Assembly (NCBI RefSeq): GCF_023065955.2
Contig: NW_026622919.1
Coordinates: forward strand, 3,670,501 to 3,734,500
From: Ursus arctos
Taxonomy: Eukaryota > Chordata > Mammalia > Carnivora > Ursidae
Length of the DNA: 64,000 nucleotides
Direction: 5' to 3'
Below, piece after piece: positions 57,441 through 64,000 of this stretch. Position 1 is the stretch's first letter, and the number at the start of each line of letters is the position of its first letter. Below the pieces are notes generated by a model, which saw only the letters and a list, made by a program, of their open reading frames with translations, did no database searches and was not told the origin of the DNA. The position numbers and the translations under genes were made by a program.

Positions 57441-59837
57441 CTGAAAGAGGAGACACGGGTCACGGCCACGGCTTCCACAGCTCACTGAGATCTCCCACGG
57501 AACGCTCGGCACGACCTCCTGATATCGGAAGCCAGCCCCACGCTCCCGGAAACCGCCCAAGTAAGGCCTGCGACGCTAACGCGAACTACTCCGAGAGACA
57601 TGACCTCACTGTACGAGACACGACGCAGCCATGGGAAGGGTGAAGGAGGTGTGACAGCGACCTGACACAACGCCCGCCACATCCTGCTGGGAGTGAAGCA
57701 GTCACTGCCCCGGGCTCAAAGCACAGCCGTGCACAGCCCGCAGGGGGTGTCCCGTGGGGCACGGGCAGGGCGCGAGAGAGCGGTCCCTGAGGGGCAGAGC
57801 GGAGGGGAGTGTGGGTGCCAACGCACGTGCCACTCTGCCCCCGTCCGTCCCTGCATGGCTGGGTTTCATAATGAGCGGGCACGCGTCTCCTCTGAAGCGC
57901 AGACAGGTCCCCAGGCCCAAGGACAGAACAGCCCAGCAGGCAAAGATGACTGTGTCACCTCAGTCCGCACAGAGTGCTCTCTCTAGACCTGCTGCAGCGT
58001 GGGCACCGATGACCCCCTCCGGAGCTCGAAGCACTCTGCCCTGGGGGTGGGGGGGCAGAAAGATGGGCAGCCCTGCCAAGGTCACACTCTGGAAGGAGAG
58101 CAGGGGGGCCAGGCCTGGCAGAAGGAGGGAGGCAGGAAGCAGGGCACACGCCTGCTTTCCGACCCACAGCCCACACGGCCTGCACAGGAGGGGCGCCCCG
58201 ACCACAGGCACACACGAACACGCTGGCACAAAGCCTGCAGACCAGGAAAGCACAACAGAATGTCCCTAGTTCGCCGTCTCCTCTGTTTGGTTATTTGGGA
58301 AGCAGAGGCCTGAAGGGAACGCGAGGACACAGAGCGAACAGTGACCCCGGTACAGGTACCTCGGCTCAGGCACTGGAACGAGGGCTCGCCGGCCAGGCAG
58401 ACGGCAGGCTGCACTCTCGTCTCAGGGAACAAGGCCGCTCTGTGGGCCCGGGAAAGACACATCCCGCTCCACGCAATCCCTGTGTGGGAATCTGCCCGCC
58501 CGGGACTCGATTCAAAGGGCAGGAGAGAAGGGCTTCCTCCCAGCCTGCTGCGCCAAGCCCCGGGGCCCTTCCTGTCCTCCACGGCCCCACCCAGGCAGGT
58601 GCGCAGCCAGGGGACGGCCACTCGGAGACTCAGCCAGTCCTTCACCCGGAGCTGACTAAAACACGAAGAACCGCCTCTGCAAAACCTGTTTCTTCAAGCC
58701 AAACAGAGAACCAAATAGGAGCAAAGAGCAAACCAGCTAAGTATCAGTTCTTCACAAAAAAGATGCACAGGACAGATGAGGAGCGCAGGGAAGAGCGGAG
58801 AGCACGTACACAGACACAGACACACAGACACACACACACACACACACGCACGCACGCAGAATGCGTTCTGGAAGGAGCCGGTCAGAAATAAAGCTGAGTG
58901 TGGACCTACAGAACAACAGGGCAAAAGGAGAATGTACAAGTATTCAAATCAAGTACAGTTCATTCTGCAGAAAAATTCATCTCTACACGTATTTCCTATT
59001 ACCCACCACCATTCTGCCTGTCTGACCTCATCACACCTTAATTCTAACATCACTGCTAATGTGAACCCAGAGGGTTTATGTTAATAAAAATTAATCAGTT
59101 TCAAATTACTTATTCCAATTAGCGGTTTCACCTCGAGTAATAGATGGGCCACAAACACCTGAGTACTGAAAGCTCGACCCCTCAAATGCGAAGGTCAGCA
59201 TCTCTACCAGGACAGAGAAGGCACAAACTTTAGACAAAGTCACAGGAAAGAACAGGGATCATAAGGCCTAAAACCAGGTGTCCAAATTTTCCAGTGATCC
59301 ATAAAGCCTCCTCACCAACAAGAGAATTCCAGCCACTTCCTACACGTCAGTCTCATCCACGGCTCACAGCTGAGTCTTCACTCCCCGTACGCCCTGCCTA
59401 CCAAGATGACACCACTGTGTTCTGGACATGTTTGCAGGGGAGGGCTCTGTCATGCCGTGACTACAGTAAGAAGGTTCCTTTTAGCCCCCGACATCGCTAG
59501 CAAGGACGCCCACACGCCCGCAATAACCTCCCTTCCGATGGAACCGACGGAATCCATCTGTTCGTAAGAGTCAAAATCCAGGACCTGCCCTTCACTGCCC
59601 ACACGCTCTGAGCTACCCTACCTGAGACATCAGCCACGCGGGGGAGCCTCTGATGATGGCACAACTCAAGCATTTGTGAGGCTGAAAACCTAACAGGGAG
59701 AAGAACCCACAGCAAGAAGCCGAGCAGCCATCAGAAACCTCCAGAACAGAAGGCACTTCTGCTCAGGACTCACCCATCCTCACGCCCCCAAGCCTCCACT
59801 CAAGCGTCCACCCCTCTCTCCTACGGACACTACTTAC
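57441..59837. other. PGS1 intron content
   Basis: 2.4-kb intron. A (CA)n tract is at 58808-58858. An AT-rich, repeat-poor patch lies at about 58900-59290. No coding signal. Confidence 0.5.
58808..58858. repeat. Imperfect (CA)n microsatellite
   Basis: CAGACACAGA-type start passing into pure CA and then CGCACGCACG, in a PGS1 intron. Confidence 0.93.
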
Positions 59838-60027
59838 CTTCATGAGCTCAAAAAACTCTGCCGGGGAAGAAAGCACCCTGACGTGGGAACTGGAGACCCC
59901 GAACTCGGGGACCAGGTTTCGGATCCACTGGAACCTGTGCACACCCTCCGGACACAGGCAGCAAGGAGGGGAGGTGACCTGAGGGACAGCTGGGGACAGC
60001 AGAGGAGCCAACAGCAGCCATGGTGAC
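59838..60027 (-). CDS. PGS1: PGS1 exon 2
   Basis: One base completing a split codon, then 63 codons, donor GTAAGT. 'SPWLLLAPLLSPAVPQ', 'CCLCPEGVHRFQWIRNLVPE' and 'SSHVRVLSSPAEFFELMK'. It follows the exon-1 mitochondrial targeting region, which is not in the window. Frame and phase match human PGS1. Confidence 0.96.
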
Positions 60028-63000
60028 CTGGTTAGAGAGACACGCAAAGGGTCATACTTCTCAAACACTTCCTTGAAGTCCCTCTCAGCTACTGGGGGGG
60101 GGGGGGGCAGGAATTTTTTTTTTTTAACCAATTTCAGATTCTCTAGACCATTTTAAGTGAGCCCAAGCAAACTGCAAAAGGGCTTTTCCTTCAGCCGCTA
60201 CTCGCTGAGCAACTTGAGAAGTGCCAATGCCTATGATAAACCCCAACTTGCAGTGGGCTCCAAACAGCTCCAAATTTAGAGCAGCCACAAGTAAACTCAC
60301 AGAAACCACGCACGGTCAACACCAGGGCGCCCCACCAGCCAGCCTGCAGGAGCCGCTGATGGCTACCTGGAGCCAGGGCGAGTCTGGGAGGAGGGTGACC
60401 GCTGCAACCCAGGCCCCCAGCTGCAGGGCTGCGGAGATAAACGAAGCTTTTATTTAGGGAAGGACCCAGAAAACCGAAGTTTTCTCTTGAATACTCGGCT
60501 GTAGAGAGAAGAGCTGGAGCAGGAAGAGCCTGGGGGAGGGGGGCCATCTCGGTGGTGGCAAGAATTGCCCCTTCAGCCCTGGCCACGTCGGCCTCGGGGC
60601 TCACGCCACGTAAAGCTGCACCCCCGCCCCCACCGGCCGGCTCCACTCCACTGAGGCAGAGACAGCAGCAACCGAGGTCCTGCCCGTGAACCACACGTCT
60701 GCTGCCCGCCCCGTGGGGACGGGGAGGGGCAACAGACGCAGAGCCCCGCACAAGCCCGGCCCTACTCTCAACTCCAGCAACAGCAGCAGGAAAATCCTCT
60801 GCGGTGTGTGCCCTTCTACTGCAGCTCCGAGGGGGGCTCTGCGGAAAGGGCGCTTGCACACCCCAAGGCCTGAAGGGTCACAGATTCCAGGAAGATGACT
60901 TCATTCACTTGCCTCATGATAAAGCGCTGAATCTTCCCAGGGCCCGCAAACGTCCCTACACAGACGCCAGATGGCCCACAGCTGTGCTTCCCAGAAAGCC
61001 CACTGGTCTGTCCCAGCCGACTCACTGCCAAGAAAACTTTAGTCAACGGCTGGAAGGTAACGGCTCTCCAGATCCTGGGAAGTTAGGGACTGGCCTGGCG
61101 CCCCAAGGTGCAGAGTGGGGAGAGCGGCTACACTTTCTCGGTCTCAGACGGGGGGTGACCAGCTTGCTGAGGTTCTCTGGCTTCCAGGGGATGAGCTGCA
61201 GCTCACAAAGGAAAGGCTTAGATGCGTAAACTAGGGACTGCTGCCTCGATTTCCCAAACCGGAGGCCTTATTCCTGCTGTGCTCAAAGCTAACTTCCAGG
61301 AGGAGAGGGAAAGATCCTTTGGTCCAATGGAAAACCACGAGACAATGGGAAAGTCTGCACAACACTCTATCAATTTGAAGCCCCAGAGGGGGCCTAAAGT
61401 CTAATATTCATTAATTAAACATGGTCTGTTTGAGGTGGAAAACCCCACAGCAGCGCCACACCAACAGATCTCCCAGCCTCACGGCACTTAGCCTCTCTCA
61501 ACCCGTATGAAAAAGAACCAGGGCGACCGCTAACGCCCCCCACCCCCGCCCTCCACCGCGCTGTCGGTCCTCGCATCCTTCCCCTGGGCCAGGAGATTCT
61601 GATCGGCTCCAAAAGGAAGCTTCAGAGACATCCTCGGCACACGGCGACCCAGAAAGGGCAAGTGCCGGCTCGGGCCACGACCCCAGGCCTCGTGTCAGCG
61701 CTGTTCCATCCTGTGGGGGGCACAAGCGAAGAGCAGCCCAGCCCCCCACACACCTGGCGGCCTCACAGGCTTACACACTTGAAACCATCCAAGAACGACG
61801 CAAGAGGAAAATGCCACCATGACCTAAAGGTTGAAATGTGCAGCATGTGTCTTCCAGTGATCGGGAAGGGGAGCCGGTGGTGCTGAGCGGCCGGGGAGGC
61901 CTGAGGACACTGTCCCTGGCGAGGCCAGGCAGGCCGTGCGGAGGGGCTGCTCCGGGCAAGGAGGGGACTGAGCAAACGTTATGCCGCCGGCGCTGGAGAG
62001 CACCACCATCCGCGGGAAAGCCCAGGAGGGTGTCCCCAGCCAGGCCAGAGGGCACATGCACCCAGGGCCCACCGTCAGCCCCATCCTGCCCCGGAGAGGC
62101 ACCGGGCAGGCTCGGGCGCGCCGGGCTCAGGGCCCCGGGCTACCGTGGGCAGGCCTCGTCCCTGCCAGGCAGCTCTCCCTGGGAATGCTCCACCAGGGCC
62201 TCGGTCCAAGAGCTGTTGAGGGCTTTTCTATGTTGGCTTCCTGTTTAATCTGTGTACTGACAGGTTTATTTTTGCTAGAGAGGAGAAGGAGCCGAAAGCC
62301 AATTAGGTGCAGGGAGTCATGGAGGGGGAGACCCAACCCTCGAGCGGCACTTCTAGACACCCGAAGAGGAAGGCGCCCTGAGAAGGAGCCGAGCGTTTCA
62401 TGAAGGTGCCCTCAGTGACGGCATGGGCCGGGGGAGACCACACCTGGACGGGTGACACTCAAAATCTCACTGGAGTGCCTCGGCTGGGGCAGAAGCAGGC
62501 AGGCCCAAGTCCACTTAGGGGCTCACTGTTTTCCTTCACCTCAGCCAGAAGCCCATGGGGGGTTAGTTCCCGCTTTCCTCAGCCTAACTCCTGGGAATCT
62601 TCCCAGAAAAGGTGGCTCCCGGTGCTAGCAGCACCCCCATGTCACAGTCACCCCGGTCTCCAGGGGCGACCACCTGCGCAGGCAAGTCCCGACCCCAGGG
62701 AGGCTTACTAAGAAACCACACGTCCCAGGTCAGGAACCGAAGCCCCGAGAGATCTGAGCAGCTGTGGTTACTTCACCCAAAAAGCAGAGCCGTGTCACAC
62801 ACACCATTCAGAGAACTAAACCCGCACACACATACACGATTTCCACATCTAGACCTCGACTCCCCTGAATCATCTTTCTAGAACCATCCAGCTCCCATTT
62901 CTAGTTACAAAGAAGAGGAAGTGGTGGGGGCAGGGGACCAGGTAATAGCTTCTGCCGACTCCAGAATATCACGGAAGTTTGGAAAATAAGGCTAGGGCAA

Positions 63001-64000
63001 GCGCCTAGGGACGCTCAGGCAAGCCAGTGGCAGAGGCAACGACAGCAAGCACTGCAAACTGGTCCCAGCCGACAGGTGAAATGGTGAAATGAAGCGGGGG
63101 CTCTGTGAAGGACAGGCTCCGGCCACCCCCAGGACACCCGACTCCAGGTACAGGTTCAGCCACGGGATTTAAGGCTTCCCGTGGAATCTGCAAGGTCCCT
63201 GCACTGTGGAGCAGGCTGGGTCTAAGTGCTGAAGACCCCTGACCTGGGGCCCTTCCTCCACCCAGGGAGAGACCTGTGCGGGCGGGGTGGGGGCAGGCTT
63301 CCGGGGCGACTCTGGGAGGGCACGGGAGCGTGAAGGCGGGGAGGCGCGCGGGGCAGGGACGCTTCCTCCCACATCTCTAAGACAAATCCACATCTGAACC
63401 GCCTCAACCAAGGATGCTCTTGTCCCTGAGCGCCTGGGTGGGGACGGGGGGGGGGGCAGCCACTAAGTGAAGACAGCAGAAGCCTAGGTGGGACAGGGCA
63501 GCCCACCCCTCCTGCCAGGTTTGGGAAGGCAGTGGGACTTGAGTTCAGAATAATCAGCCACTCGGAAACAGAGCAGAAGAGCCACTGAGACACAACCCAA
63601 CAGAGCGATTGACACAGGGAGCCTCAGGGGAAAGAGAAGGTATTTCTCCTTTTTGTGAGGAGATAGGAGTTTTCCATTTCACCAAGTATCTTGAAGCTGC
63701 GTGTGCTCCATGGAAAAATACCGGCACACCTTGCATTTTTTCCTTTGTCTGGATGTGCAACAATGTGCCTGGAGGTCCAACCAAGCTCGGGGCCAGCGGC
63801 GAGATGCCAATAAAGAAAGGCAGGGGCGCCCGGGGGGCTCAGTTAAGCATCTGACTCTTGATTTCATCTCAGGTCACAATCTCAGGTTGGTGAGATCAAG
63901 CCCCACGTCAGGCTACATTCTGGGTGTGGAGCCTGCTTAAGATTCTCTCTCTCTCCCTCTTTCTCTGCCCACCCCCACCCGCCCTCTTTAAAAAAGAAGG
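60028..64000. other. PGS1 first intron (partial)
   Basis: No match to the PGS1 N-terminus and no CpG-island promoter is visible up to the window edge, so the first exon is at least 4 kb away. It contains a 14-base G run (60094-60107), an AT-richer block at 62190-62300, and a Can-SINE at the right end. Confidence 0.55.
63823..63998 (+). mobile_element. Can-SINE at window end
   Basis: Starts GGGGCGCCCGGGGGGCTCAG and has the usual 'CATCTGACTCTTGATTTCAT' body, pyrimidine tract and an A tail that reaches the window edge. Confidence 0.93.

Larger units (their letters stand above)
34177..64000 (-). other. PGS1: PGS1 gene body, exon 2 to 3' end
   Basis: Eight - strand coding exons join in frame into 508 residues plus stop, matching human PGS1 (about 556 residues) without the roughly 48 residues of exon 1. 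PGS1 is the mitochondrial CDP-diacylglycerol-glycerol-3-phosphate 3-phosphatidyltransferase: CDP-DAG + glycerol-3-phosphate gives phosphatidylglycerophosphate + CMP, the committed step to cardiolipin. It is a phospholipase-D-superfamily enzyme acting at the inner membrane. Exon 1, with the targeting signal and promoter, lies beyond 64000. Confidence 0.95.

Noticed and set aside
60191..60859. 222-codon - strand frame as PGS1 exon 1
   Set aside because: Does not resemble the PGS1 N-terminus, is not followed by a suitable donor, and exon 2 needs a different phase partner.
1..64000. Novel defence, toxin or mobile genetic system
   Set aside because: All coding signal belongs to DNAH17 and PGS1. 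The remaining structure is introns, SINE/LINE relics and simple repeats.

Overview
The window is nuclear DNA from a carnivoran mammal, most likely a caniform. The evidence is GC-rich intron/exon gene structure, about nine tRNA-Lys-type Can-SINE copies with the 'GGCGCCTGGGTGGC(T/G)CAGT' head and CT-rich/AATAAA tail, and decayed L1 3' ends. The tail of the SINE at 56751-56955 looks arctoid (bear, pinniped or mustelid group), but that is an impression from memory. No prokaryotic operons, CRISPR arrays or phage genes are present.

Two protein-coding genes occupy the window, convergent (tail to tail). On the + strand, 27 exons between 3448 and 34099 encode the C-terminal 1,625 residues of an axonemal dynein heavy chain that I identify as DNAH17. 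On the - strand, eight exons between 60027 and 37734 encode the C-terminal 508 residues of PGS1, the mitochondrial phosphatidylglycerophosphate synthase. The same convergent DNAH17-PGS1 pair lies at human 17q25.3, which supports both calls. Every exon junction keeps the reading frame and no exon contains a frameshift or stop, so both genes look functional. The 5' part of DNAH17 and exon 1 of PGS1 (mitochondrial targeting region) lie outside the window.

Layout: 1-3447 is DNAH17 intron with a reversed L1 relic. 3448-34099 holds DNAH17 exons for the end of AAA4, the stalk with its microtubule-binding tip, AAA5, AAA6 and the C-terminal domain. 34100-37733 is the shared 3'UTR/intergenic zone. 37734-60027 holds PGS1 exons. 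60028-64000 is the first intron of PGS1 as far as it is visible. Introns carry SINEs (one nested cluster of three), L1 fragments, an MER5-like element, a 48-bp alternating purine/pyrimidine minisatellite, a 34-bp minisatellite, (CA)n tracts and many long G or C homopolymers.

The two genes do not share a pathway: one builds sperm-flagellum outer arms, the other the precursor of cardiolipin. Their connection is positional, with candidate poly(A) signals that would make their 3' ends overlap as antisense transcripts. I found no previously undescribed system. The observations most worth checking are a GC-AG intron with a weak acceptor near the DNAH17 C-terminus, three short stop-free introns whose retention would keep frame, and the possible antisense overlap.
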